From Rhizobium sp. BK418 (lineage in GTDB: Bacteria; Pseudomonadota; Alphaproteobacteria; Rhizobiales; Rhizobiaceae): 64,000 bases of DNA. Below, in pieces: positions 32,430 through 40,479 of this stretch (its first letter is position 1; each line of letters begins with the position of its first letter). The notes below the pieces were generated by a model. The model was not told the DNA's origin, made no database searches, and saw only the letters and a program-made list of their open reading frames with translations. The DNA lies in contig NZ_SLZK01000006.1 in NCBI RefSeq assembly GCF_004341105.1, forward strand, positions 248,001 to 312,000. Reading direction: 5' to 3'. A program made the translations under genes and the position numbers.

Positions 32430-34010
32430 TCAGGGATTTGTTCCATTCTGCTCCGGCGCGCCGAAGCTTGGAGTCGGGGATCCGAAATCGGGTGCAGGCG
32501 CGTCGAAGGCAGGCGGCGCGGTCTCTCCTCCGGTCGGCTCGGCTCCGAACGGGGCTGCCGGCGTACCGAATGGGTTTGCGCCATCTTCGCCCGGCATCGG
32601 TACGTTGAGCTCGATCGTCGACGGATCGACGGCCACACGGCCCGACTTGTAGTGCGTCACGAGTTGCGGGAAGGCGATGACAACGATCACTGTGGCGAGC
32701 TGGATGCCGAGATAGGGCAGGGCACCCATGTAGATCTGCCCAGAAGTGACCGGCTGGATCGTTGTGCCGGTGACCCTGTCCTTATAGGCTCGTGTAGGTG
32801 CGACCGATCGCAGATAAAAGAGCGAGAAACCGAAGGGCGGATGCATGAACGATGTCTGCATGTTGATCGCCAGCATGACGCCGAACCAGATGAGATCGAT
32901 GCCAAGGCTGTCGGCCACGGGAGCAAGCAGCGGAATGATGATGAAGGCGAGCTCGAAATAATCGAGGAAGAAAGCCAGGAAAAACACGAGCAGGTTTGCG
33001 ACGATCAGGAAGCCGACTTCGCCACCTGGGATGGATGTCATCAGATGTTCCACCCAGACATGGCCGTTGACGCCGTAGAAGGTCAGCGAGAACACGCGCG
33101 CGCCGAGCAGAATGAAGATGACGAAGGATGATAGTTTCGCGGTCGCATAGAGAGCCGACTTGATCATCGCCAGATCGAGACGGCGATTGATGGCAGCGAG
33201 TGCCAGTGCGCCGACAGCGCCCATGGCGCCGCCTTCCGTTGGCGTCGCAAGACCGATGAAGATCGTGCCGAGGACGAGGAAGATCAGAACCAGCGGCGGG
33301 ACGAGCGAGATGATTACGCGCTGCACCAGCTTCCAACCCTTGAGCGAGCGCGCCGCCGCCGGCAATGCCGGAACGCTTGGCGGGCGAATGATCGACATCG
33401 TGATGATGTAGAGGGCGTAGGCGGCAACGAGCAGCAGGCCGGGGACAAGCGCCCCTTTGTACATGTCGCCGACCGACCGGCCGAGCTGGTCGGCAAGGAT
33501 GATCAGGACGAGGCTTGGAGGAATGATCTGTGCCAGGGTGCCTGAGGCTGCGATCGTGCCTGCGGCGACGCGCCTGTCATAGCCGTAGCGCAGCATGATC
33601 GGGAGCGAAATCAAGCCCATCGAGATGACCGATGCGGCAACGACCCCCGTCGTAGCGGCGAGAATTGCGCCCACGAAGATCACTGCGAAGGCAAGACCGC
33701 CGCGAACTGGTCCGAATAGCTGCCCGATCGTGTCGAGCAGGTCCTCGGCCATGCCGCTTCGTTCGAGGATCAGGCCCATGAAGGTGAAAAACGGGATCGC
33801 AAGCAGCGTCTCGTTCGACATTTGCCCAAAGATGCGATCCGGAATTGCGCCGAAAAGATTGACGGGCAGCAGTCCCATTTCGATGCCGATGAAGCCGAAG
33901 ATAAAGCCGACGAAGGCGAGCGCGAAAGCGACCGGATACCCAAGCAGGAGCACGACGATCAGCGACAGGAACATGATCGGCGCAAGATTTTCCGCAAAGA
34001 ATGCAAACAT
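32430..34010 (-). CDS. TRAP transporter large permease (DctM/TakM type) with repeat-like C-terminal tail
   Basis: 526 residues from the ATG at 34010. The body has about twelve membrane helices of the IT superfamily, with GYPVAFALAFVGFIFGF near the start, AIPFFTFMGLILERSGMAEDLL and AASGTLAQIIPPSLVLI. It forms the sodium-coupled channel with the small subunit. From about residue 460 a cytoplasmic or periplasmic tail carries repeated Pro-Phe-Gly units (NPFGTPAAPFGAEP, APAPDFGSPTPSFGAP), which the usual DctM lacks. It lies 16 bases after the small subunit gene. Confidence 0.9.
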   Translation of the reverse strand: MFAFFAENLAPIMFLSLIVVLLLGYPVAFALAFVGFIFGFIGIEMGLLPVNLFGAIPDRIFGQMSNETLLAIPFFTFMGLILERSGMAEDLLDTIGQLFGPVRGGLAFAVIFVGAILAATTGVVAASVISMGLISLPIMLRYGYDRRVAAGTIAASGTLAQIIPPSLVLIILADQLGRSVGDMYKGALVPGLLLVAAYALYIITMSIIRPPSVPALPAAARSLKGWKLVQRVIISLVPPLVLIFLVLGTIFIGLATPTEGGAMGAVGALALAAINRRLDLAMIKSALYATAKLSSFVIFILLGARVFSLTFYGVNGHVWVEHLMTSIPGGEVGFLIVANLLVFFLAFFLDYFELAFIIIPLLAPVADSLGIDLIWFGVMLAINMQTSFMHPPFGFSLFYLRSVAPTRAYKDRVTGTTIQPVTSGQIYMGALPYLGIQLATVIVVIAFPQLVTHYKSGRVAVDPSTIELNVPMPGEDGANPFGTPAAPFGAEPTGGETAPPAFDAPAPDFGSPTPSFGAPEQNGTNP

Positions 34011-34026
34011 GATGATGTTCCCGGCC

Positions 34027-34575
34027 TTAGAGGGTCTGTGCTTCGGCGTCGGCAAGAGCGATCGCATCGGGCAAATCGCCACGAAGGATCGCGATCCGCT
34101 TGATGAGTTCGGAGACGCCTTGAAGCGCGAGCAGCCCGAAGCCGAGCGGGATCATCGCCCAGACCGGCCAGAGGATAAGACCGCCGGTATTGTTCGAGAT
34201 TTCACCGGTCGAGAACTTTTCGACGACGGTCGTCCAGGAAAGGTAGATGGTGATGAGGCAGAACGGAAAGAGGAAGAAGATCGTGCCGAGAACCTCGATC
34301 CAAAGCTGGACCCGGCGCGACAGGTGACCATAGACAAGATCGACTTTAACATGCTCGCTGCTCATCAGCGTCCAGGCCGCCGCAACCAGAAATGCGGCAG
34401 AGAAGAGATACCATTGCGCCTCCAGCCAGGCATTTGAGCTGAGATTGAACAGTTTGCGCGTCGTCGCATTGATGGCGCTGATCAGAATGGCAAGCAGCAG
34501 GAGCCAGGAAACTGCTTTGCCTAAGAAAGTGTTGATCGCGTCTATCGTGCGCGACAGCGTCAAAAGTCCAGCCAT
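34027..34575 (-). CDS. TRAP transporter small permease (DctQ/TakQ type)
   Basis: 182 residues from the ATG at 34575, which has an excellent GGGAGGA site six bases away; the longer frame to 34620 is not needed. Four membrane helices: AVSWLLLLAILISAINATT, WYLFSAAFLVAAAWTL, LWIEVLGTIFFLFPFCLITIYL (start given) and LILWPVWAMIPLGFGLLALQ. It is the first gene of the TRAP operon. A 7-2-7 palindrome at 34674-34691 lies about 100 bases upstream. Confidence 0.88.
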   Translation of the reverse strand: MAGLLTLSRTIDAINTFLGKAVSWLLLLAILISAINATTRKLFNLSSNAWLEAQWYLFSAAFLVAAAWTLMSSEHVKVDLVYGHLSRRVQLWIEVLGTIFFLFPFCLITIYLSWTTVVEKFSTGEISNNTGGLILWPVWAMIPLGFGLLALQGVSELIKRIAILRGDLPDAIALADAEAQTL

Positions 34576-34673
34576 GAAATCCTCCCGAGGCGGCGCGCGC
34601 GGCGGCCCCCCAAAGGACACCTACGGACTGCGATACACGGGCGCAACATTCGCAAACCGTAATCTGATGGTCG

Positions 34674-34691
34674 CTACCCAGTAGTGGGTAG
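34674..34691. promoter_or_regulatory. 7-2-7 palindrome, candidate response-regulator operator for the TRAP operon
   Basis: CTACCCAGTAGTGGGTAG contains TACCCAG and, on the other strand, TACCCAC, separated by two bases. NarL-family proteins bind such inverted heptamers (NarL consensus TACYYMT). It sits between the response-regulator stop and the TRAP small-permease start, so the adjacent NarL-type regulator is the obvious ligand. Confidence 0.6.
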
Positions 34692-34696
34692 GGCGG

Positions 34697-35344
34697 TCAG
34701 AGCGCCGAGATCAGGCCATGCTCGATCGCAATGCGTGTCAGATCGGCTGTGGTGGAAACGCCAAGCTTGCGCTTGATCGTTTTGCGGTGCGTTTCGACCG
34801 TCGCGACGGACAGGTCGAGCAATGCCGCAATCTCCTTATTGCTGCGCCCCATGGCAAGATGCGCGAGGACCTCGCGCTCGCGCACCGTGAGCGGGAAGGC
34901 ACTACTCTCCGCCTTTCGCTTTTGTTGAAGGAGAACCTCAGACACGCCGGTGGAAAAATAGGTTCCACTTGCCGCGACAGTTTCGATCGCTCTCACGATC
35001 TCTTCGTTAGGAACATCCTTTAGGATGTAGCCGGACGCTCCCCTCAGGACCGATGCGGAAATATATTCGCGGCTGTCATGCATCGACAGCATCAAGACCC
35101 TTGTGGATGGAGCTTCCCTTTTGAAGAGTTCAATGGCGTCTATGCCGCTGATCTGCGGCATGTTGATGTCAAGGAGAACGATGTCGGGGGCCAGCCCTGC
35201 CACAATGTCCAGTCCCGATCGAACAGCGCTTGCGGTGCCGACGACTTTGATATGTTCATAGGTTTCGAGGATCGCGCGCAGGCCTTCGAGGACCAGCGGA
35301 TGGTTGTCGACAAGGACGACGGAGATTTCTCGTTTTATGTTCAT
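34697..35344 (-). CDS. NarL/FixJ-type response regulator of the TRAP operon
   Basis: A 215-residue two-component regulator. The receiver domain is at 5-125, with the acidic pocket VLVDNHP and the phosphoacceptor Asp59 in IVLLDINMP. The LuxR-type helix-turn-helix is at 150-210 (LTVREREVLAHLAMGRSNKEI, shortened; TVETHRKTIKRKLG). It overlaps the kinase gene by four bases, so the two are made together. The TRAP operon starts 121 bases downstream on the same strand and carries a NarL-like operator. Confidence 0.92.
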   Translation of the reverse strand: MNIKREISVVLVDNHPLVLEGLRAILETYEHIKVVGTASAVRSGLDIVAGLAPDIVLLDINMPQISGIDAIELFKREAPSTRVLMLSMHDSREYISASVLRGASGYILKDVPNEEIVRAIETVAASGTYFSTGVSEVLLQQKRKAESSAFPLTVREREVLAHLAMGRSNKEIAALLDLSVATVETHRKTIKRKLGVSTTADLTRIAIEHGLISAL

Positions 35345-36726
35345 GCTGCCTTCGACGCCGGCGGCCTCACGTTCGCAGATCTCGGGAACATCGCAGTCAG
35401 CGCGGTGCCTTGTTCGTTGGTCTGGACGATCAAAATCCCCCGGAAATGCGCCATCCGTTCCTGCATGTTTCTTAGCCCCAGTCCACCAGAATAGGTCTGG
35501 CCTCCATCGGCCGCTTTTTTGCTGAAGCCAACCCCGTTATCCGCGATCGACATGCGCACGCGGCCCTTGGTACTCCAGATCCTGATTGCCACCTGAGAGG
35601 CACCGGCATGTCGTTCAACATTTGAAAGTGCCTCCTGTGCGATCCGATAGAGTGCAGTGTTGGCTTCGGGTTTGAGCGTGTCGAGTGTCGAGGATTCGAC
35701 AGATACCGCAATCCCTGTCCGCTCTTCGAAGTGATTTCCAAGAGACGTCAAAGCGGCGCTCAGCCCGAGATCATCGAGAACACGAGGTCTCAATTCATGC
35801 GACAGATCCCTGACCTCCTTGATCGCTCCATTTAATGCGTCGATTCCCCGGTCGATCGCGGCGCCAGCGTCGGCGGTGTTTGCCCTCACCTTTCGAGAGG
35901 CGAGATCAAACACATAGCGGACCCCGACCAGGTTTTGTGAGACGCTATCGTGCAGTTCTCGGGCAAGCCTTGCCCGCTCTTCCTCTTGTGTGTCGATGAT
36001 ACGCTGCGTTAGCAGCTTTTGTTTGCCATCAGCCAATCGGCGTTCGTGAAGAGTGATCCACATGCAGGTCGCAAAGACCAGGAGAACCGACGGAATGGCG
36101 ATGAGTGTCACGATGACAAAGGTGCGCCTGATGCTCTGCTTCAGGTCCGCCTTGGCGGTGGCGGTCTGGGCAAAGACGTCATCGAGATAGACGCCGGTAC
36201 CGATCATCCAGCGCCATTTATCGAGGCCGGCGGCAAAGGAAAGTTTGTCGGCCATCGATCCGCTGGAAGGCTTTTCCCATTTATATTGATGCAATCCTCC
36301 GCCTTCTTTTGCCTTGGCGATAAGGTTCGCGATCACCTGGTCACCGTCGGGATCAGTGAGGTCAAGCCAATTGTGTCCCGGCCTGAACGATTGGCGAGGG
36401 TGAACGATATTGTTGCCGTCGTAGTCGTACACGAAGAAATAGCCGTCCTGTCCGTAGTCGAGAGACGTCAATATCCGTCGTACCTGCTCCTTCGCCTTCT
36501 CATCGTCCGGCGCCGCTTTGTCGTAAACCTCCTTGATCGCCGACAGAGCCAGGTTTGTAAGATTGAGAAGCTCGGTCTCCTTCGCCCGCAGCATGTTGCG
36601 TTCAAACGCGTCGATACTGCTCTGGGCCAAAGTTGAAGACTGCCAAGTGGTAAAGGCTGTGATCAGGGCGATAGCCAGCACCAGTGGAAGAACCGCAAGC
36701 GCAAGGATTTGATGACGAAGTTGCAA
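35341..36726 (-). CDS. Cache-domain sensor histidine kinase (NarX-like core) of the TRAP operon
   Basis: A 461-residue membrane kinase. Helix one is at 8-28, a periplasmic Cache domain at about 40-195 (GYFFVYDYDGNNIVHP, LDKWRWMIGTGVYLDDV) and helix two at 203-225. HisKA_3 follows with the phospho-accepting His259 in ARELHDSVSQNLVG, then an HATPase domain (NVERHAGASQ, IADNGVGFS, GGLGLRNMQERM). It probably senses the carboxylate that the TRAP system imports and phosphorylates the coupled NarL-type regulator. Confidence 0.92.
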   Translation of the reverse strand: MQLRHQILALAVLPLVLAIALITAFTTWQSSTLAQSSIDAFERNMLRAKETELLNLTNLALSAIKEVYDKAAPDDEKAKEQVRRILTSLDYGQDGYFFVYDYDGNNIVHPRQSFRPGHNWLDLTDPDGDQVIANLIAKAKEGGGLHQYKWEKPSSGSMADKLSFAAGLDKWRWMIGTGVYLDDVFAQTATAKADLKQSIRRTFVIVTLIAIPSVLLVFATCMWITLHERRLADGKQKLLTQRIIDTQEEERARLARELHDSVSQNLVGVRYVFDLASRKVRANTADAGAAIDRGIDALNGAIKEVRDLSHELRPRVLDDLGLSAALTSLGNHFEERTGIAVSVESSTLDTLKPEANTALYRIAQEALSNVERHAGASQVAIRIWSTKGRVRMSIADNGVGFSKKAADGGQTYSGGLGLRNMQERMAHFRGILIVQTNEQGTALTAMFPRSANVRPPASKAA

Positions 36727-36898
36727 GGTGAGGCCTCTCGTGAAGGGAGGAGATTAGTTCGTCTCTCCCATTCGACTCAAGCTTTGAATTTTGAGCCTTG
36801 ACGGCGGCCGACCGCCGGCCGGCGTCGGTCGTCGGATCAGCATCCGCACTCGACACGCTGGGTTCGCCTCTCTCTGAGGGTGGCTCGAACCCAATGCG

Positions 36899-36923
36899 GG
36901 AACTTTGGTCGTCGGCAATCGTT
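36899..36923 (+). promoter_or_regulatory. EcfG/RpoE2-type promoter
   Basis: GGAAC at 36899-36903, 16 bases, CGTT at 36920-36923: an exact match to the general-stress consensus. The ATG of the DUF3008 gene is 25 bases further on, with its own GGAG ribosome site between. Confidence 0.78.
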
Positions 36924-36948
36924 GGCGCTCGCAGAAAGGAGAATCTCC

Positions 36949-37134
36949 ATGCCCGCAAAATCGAAAGCCCAACAGAAAGCGGCCGGCGCCGCCCTGTCTG
37001 CCAAACGTGGCGATACACCGAAAAGCAAGCTCAAGGGTGCCTCCAGACAAATGGTCGATTCCATGAGTGAGAAGCAACTGGAAGAGTTCGCCTCGACCAA
37101 GCGCAAAGGAAAACCGCAGCACGCGTCGCACTGA
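36949..37134 (+). CDS. DUF3008-family small basic protein
   Basis: 61 residues from the ATG at 36949 (AAAGGAG just upstream). It opens MPAKSKAQQKAAGAALSAKR and has GDTPKSKLKGASRQM, SMSEKQLEEFASTKRKGKP and a His-rich end, the hallmark of DUF3008 proteins, which are common in rhizobia and other proteobacteria and have no known function. It is driven by an EcfG-type promoter, so it is a predicted member of the general stress regulon. The copper-storage-like gene follows 171 bases later and may share the transcript. Confidence 0.85.
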   Translation: MPAKSKAQQKAAGAALSAKRGDTPKSKLKGASRQMVDSMSEKQLEEFASTKRKGKPQHASH

Positions 37135-37305
37135 TCCGTCGCTGCGGCGAGTAAGGTTTGCCGCTGGCAGAAGCGGCCCGCAACCGGATCGATCGGCCAA
37201 TGCAGGAAAGGACGGTGTCTGCACCATGTGACGCGCTCGGGGAACAATTGCCGGCGCTGTAGATCTACCGACTTTCAAGCCATCGGAAGAGAAGGAAATC
37301 AACCA

Positions 37306-37638
37306 ATGCAGCACATTTCGCCGGACATGAAATCTTGCATCGAGGCCTGCCTGGCTTGCTACAGCGAATGCCTGTCGACGGCCACGGGACATTGCCTGCA
37401 GCTGGGTGGCAAACACGTCGAGCCAGCGCATTTCAAGCTGATGATGGCGTGTGTGGAGATCTGCCGGACGTCGGCGCATTTCATGCTTATCGGTACGGAA
37501 CATCATAAGCACACGTGCCGCGAGTGCGCGGAAATCTGCCGCCAATGCGCTGCCGATTGCGAACGTATCGGCGACATGGAAAGTTGCGTTGAGGCATGTC
37601 GCAGATGCGCCGAGAGCTGCGAGCAAATGGCGGCCTAG
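37306..37638 (+). CDS. Four-helix-bundle copper-binding protein (DUF326, Csp3-like)
   Basis: 110 residues from the ATG at 37306 (GAAGGA upstream) with 16 cysteines spaced along four helices: CIEACLACYSEC, CLQLGG, CVEIC, then CRECAEICRQCAADC and CVEACRRCAESC. This is the pattern of cytosolic copper-storage proteins, where thiols lining the bundle hold many Cu(I) ions. There is no signal peptide, so it is the cytosolic Csp3-like type. The role in copper buffering is known for the family; specific function here is inferred. Confidence 0.88.
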   Translation: MQHISPDMKSCIEACLACYSECLSTATGHCLQLGGKHVEPAHFKLMMACVEICRTSAHFMLIGTEHHKHTCRECAEICRQCAADCERIGDMESCVEACRRCAESCEQMAA

Positions 37639-37737
37639 TCTTGGTCAGGCCCCCTGGCCGATACTTTCGGATCGATGCGCTGCGCTCCCCGCTTCGTGGC
37701 CTTGGTCGATGAATGCCGACCGGGCCTGTCATGACTG

Positions 37738-37862
37738 TTACATGAAGCTGGCCTCGAACAGCTCGCGGGAGTAGGTTTCGTGGGTCGTTCCCGTTTCGAG
37801 ATCGCTTTTTGAAAGCTCGTCGATGAAGCGGCCATCCTTCATGACCAGCACGCGGCGGTGAG
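37738..37862 (-). pseudogene. C-terminal fragment of an ABC-transporter ATPase
   Basis: On the minus strand, ending in TAA at 37740-37738, the frame reads THRRVLVMKDGRF, then IDELSKSDLETGTTHETYS and RELFEASFM. The RVLVMKDGR motif and what follows match the extreme C-terminus of sugar-type ABC ATPases. Nothing upstream encodes the Walker motifs; the next gene, 37865-38557, is unrelated and ends just before it in another frame. It is a remnant left by deletion or rearrangement. Confidence 0.65.
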
Positions 37863-37864
37863 TT

Positions 37865-38557
37865 TCAGTGCCTGGTCGCAGCGACGATCGGCTGTACTGC
37901 CGCTCTCATGCTCTCCGGCGTCGTGCCGGTGACGATGACGCCAAGAAGAGGAGCTGCGATACCTGCATCCCTCAGCTTCGTCATATCATCCGGCACAAAC
38001 CTCTTTTGGCTTGGGGCGATGACCGGTATGCCCGCCTTGCTCGCGATCGCCCGGTAGCGGGAGAGATCGGTCTCGTCGAGCAGCTTTCCGTAATCGGCAA
38101 AGGAAGCCACCGAAGCCTCCATCATGGCGCCGGGAATGGCAAGAATCCGCCGCAAATCATCATCTGTGCTCGCCTCTCCAAGCGCGGGAATGGGCCGCAG
38201 CTTCGACTGTAGCAGATGCGGCTGCATATCGCTGAAATAGAGATTGAAGCCCTCGAAGCCGAGATCGGCGAGCGCGTCCATCTCCTGTGGACTCGGAACA
38301 TTTTCCTGCCCGGCCATGACGAGAAGTGGAACGCCAAGCGTCGCAAGTTCCTCGAAGAACGGCCGTTCCTCGGTAAAACTGCCGAAGGTCGTGCCAGTGG
38401 CGCGATGATAGGCGTTGAGATGGACCTTGATCGCAAATGCACCCGCCTCGATGGCCGCCTTGGCGAGCTCGAGATCATGACGCGCAAGCGACACGATGAC
38501 AGGAAATTCGCCGTTTCGTAGTGCCCTGGTAAGCCTGGTTTCCGGATAGGTCGGCAT
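37865..38557 (-). CDS. TIM-barrel-like protein of unknown function at end of the sugar operon
   Basis: A 230-residue soluble protein with an alternating strand/helix pattern like a TIM barrel: FPVIVSLARHDLELAKAAIE, FAIKVHLNAYHRATG, VPLLVMAGQ, FEGFNLYFSDMQPH, IPVIAPSQKRF and PLLGVIVTGTTPES. The last strand resembles the phosphate-binding loops of this fold. I do not recognise a named family. It starts 10 bases after the ABC ATPase stop and so belongs to the LacI-led operon; an aldolase or epimerase for the imported compound is possible but not shown. Confidence 0.75.
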   Translation of the reverse strand: MPTYPETRLTRALRNGEFPVIVSLARHDLELAKAAIEAGAFAIKVHLNAYHRATGTTFGSFTEERPFFEELATLGVPLLVMAGQENVPSPQEMDALADLGFEGFNLYFSDMQPHLLQSKLRPIPALGEASTDDDLRRILAIPGAMMEASVASFADYGKLLDETDLSRYRAIASKAGIPVIAPSQKRFVPDDMTKLRDAGIAAPLLGVIVTGTTPESMRAAVQPIVAATRH

Positions 38558-38567
38558 GGGAACGGCC

Positions 38568-39620
38568 TCAGTTCAGACGCTGGCCACCATCGGCGGCGAA
38601 GAGGTGGATATTAGAAAGCTCCGGGCGAACGCGTATTGTCGCGCCGGAAGAGAGCGAGACACGTTCGCGAAAGACGCCGGTCACCTGCGTTTTGCCGAGC
38701 CTCATCGTCACTTGGGTTTCCGAGCCCATCGGTTCGACCAGGACGATCTCCGCCGGCACGCCAGCGTCATCGAGTGCGAAATGTTCCGGCCGGATACCGT
38801 AAACAGCCTTACGCTCTTCCAGTCCAGGTGCGGTTTGCGGCAACGGCAGGACGATGCCGGGTGCCGCAAAGCCTTTGTCGGTGATTGTGCCGTTCAGGAA
38901 ATTCATGGATGGCGATCCGATGAAGCCGGCCACAAACTGATTGGCCGGGCGGTCGTAGAGATCGAGCGGCGCCCCAATCTGCTCCACCCGCCCTGCATTC
39001 AGCACGACGATCTTGTCGGCCATGGTCATAGCCTCGACCTGGTCATGGGTGACGTAGATCGTCGTTGTCTTGAGCTTCTGATGCAGGCTCTTGATCTCGC
39101 CACGCATGACGACGCGTAGCTTGGCGTCGAGGTTCGACAATGGTTCGTCGAAAAGGAAGACCTGCGGATTGCGAACGATCGCACGGCCCATCGCGACACG
39201 CTGGCGCTGGCCGCCGGAGAGCTGGCGCGGATAGCGATCGAGAAGATGGGACAGGCCAAGGATGTCAGCCGCCCAATTCACGCGTTCGGTGATCTCTGTC
39301 TTGCTGGTGCCGCGATGCTCGAGCGAGAAACCCATATTGGTCGCAACCGTCATATGCGGATAGAGCGCGTAGTTCTGGAAAACCATGGCGATGTCGCGAT
39401 CCTTGGGATCAAGATCGTTGACCACTCGGCCGCCGATCTGGATCGTCCCGCCGGTAATCGTCTCGAGCCCGGCAATCATCCGAAGCAGCGTGGACTTGCC
39501 GCAGCCGGATGGACCGACCAACACGACGAATTCGCCGTCACGGATCCCGAGATCGGCGCCGTGGATGATGTCGAGAGCACCATAGCTCTTGCGGACGCGG
39601 GAAAGGGTAACTTCAGCCAT
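38568..39620 (-). CDS. Carbohydrate ABC transporter ATP-binding protein (UgpC/MalK type)
   Basis: A 350-residue CUT1 ATPase. Walker A GPSGCGKST is near 36-44, the signature LSGGQRQR near 134, and Walker B FLFDEPLSNLDA follows. A TOBE-type regulatory domain occupies about 235-345. It lies 16 bases after the permease gene in the LacI-led operon and energises permeases 39637-41401. The family is certain and the substrate unknown. Confidence 0.93.
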   Translation of the reverse strand: MAEVTLSRVRKSYGALDIIHGADLGIRDGEFVVLVGPSGCGKSTLLRMIAGLETITGGTIQIGGRVVNDLDPKDRDIAMVFQNYALYPHMTVATNMGFSLEHRGTSKTEITERVNWAADILGLSHLLDRYPRQLSGGQRQRVAMGRAIVRNPQVFLFDEPLSNLDAKLRVVMRGEIKSLHQKLKTTTIYVTHDQVEAMTMADKIVVLNAGRVEQIGAPLDLYDRPANQFVAGFIGSPSMNFLNGTITDKGFAAPGIVLPLPQTAPGLEERKAVYGIRPEHFALDDAGVPAEIVLVEPMGSETQVTMRLGKTQVTGVFRERVSLSSGATIRVRPELSNIHLFAADGGQRLN

Positions 39621-39636
39621 TGGAAAATCCGGTTCT

Positions 39637-40479
39637 TCAGCCCTTGAGGCCGGTATGCGCGAGCCCTTCGACGAAATGCTTCTGCGCGATGATGAAGACG
39701 ATGAGGACGGGTAGTGCCGTCAGCGTTGCGGCAGCGAGCTGGATGTTCCACATCGGCCCGCCATAGGCATCGGTATATTGGGTAAGCGCCTGGGGCAGAG
39801 TGAACTTGTCCGCGCTCGACAGGAACACGATCGGCTCCAGGTAGAGGTTCCAGGAATGCAGGAAGGTGAAGATCGCCACCGAAGCCAGCGCCGGCCTTGC
39901 AAGCGGCAGAGCGATTTTGCGGAAGATCTTGAAACGTCCAAGGCCGTCGACGCGTGCCGCCTCTTCCAGCTCGGCCGGCAGCGTGACGAAAAACTGCCGC
40001 ATGACGAATGTGGCAAAGACGCTCGGCGCACCAAAGATCGGCACCAGGATCAGTGGCCAATGCGTGTTGACCATGCCGGCCTTCAGGAACATCTGGAAGA
40101 GCGGCACGATCGTCACTTCCGAAGGGATCAATAGCCCGAGCAGCACGATCATGAAGATCGTGTTGGCGAAGGGAAACTTGATACGAGCAAACGCGTAGCC
40201 GGCCATCGATGAGACGATCATCGTGCCGATCGTTACGATGGCGGCGATATAGGCAGAATTCCAGTATTGCGTCACGAACGGCTGCAGCTCAAAGACCTTG
40301 CTATAGGTCGTCCAGTCATAGCTCTGCGGCACGATCTGCGGCGGGAAGGCGAAAATATCGCTGATCGGCTTCACGGAGGAGGTGACCATCCACCAGGTCG
40401 GGAAGACGAAGGGGATGAGCAGCACGCACATCAGCCCGTAAAGAAAAACCTTCATGCGCGGAGAGATCTCAGCTTTCAT
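39637..40479 (-). CDS. Carbohydrate ABC transporter permease (MalG type)
   Basis: A 280-residue permease with six helices, the first at 10-30 (VFLYGLMCVLLIPFVFPTW), and the EAA loop LEEAARVDGLGRFKIFRKI near 190. It overlaps the MalF-type permease by 11 bases. It forms the channel with that protein for the substrate bound by 41413-42684. Confidence 0.92.
   Translation of the reverse strand: MKAEISPRMKVFLYGLMCVLLIPFVFPTWWMVTSSVKPISDIFAFPPQIVPQSYDWTTYSKVFELQPFVTQYWNSAYIAAIVTIGTMIVSSMAGYAFARIKFPFANTIFMIVLLGLLIPSEVTIVPLFQMFLKAGMVNTHWPLILVPIFGAPSVFATFVMRQFFVTLPAELEEAARVDGLGRFKIFRKIALPLARPALASVAIFTFLHSWNLYLEPIVFLSSADKFTLPQALTQYTDAYGGPMWNIQLAAATLTALPVLIVFIIAQKHFVEGLAHTGLKG

Noticed and set aside
36754..37626. 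Minus-strand open frame of 290 codons
   Set aside because: It covers the DUF3008 and copper-storage-like genes, which have better starts, ribosome sites and recognisable families.
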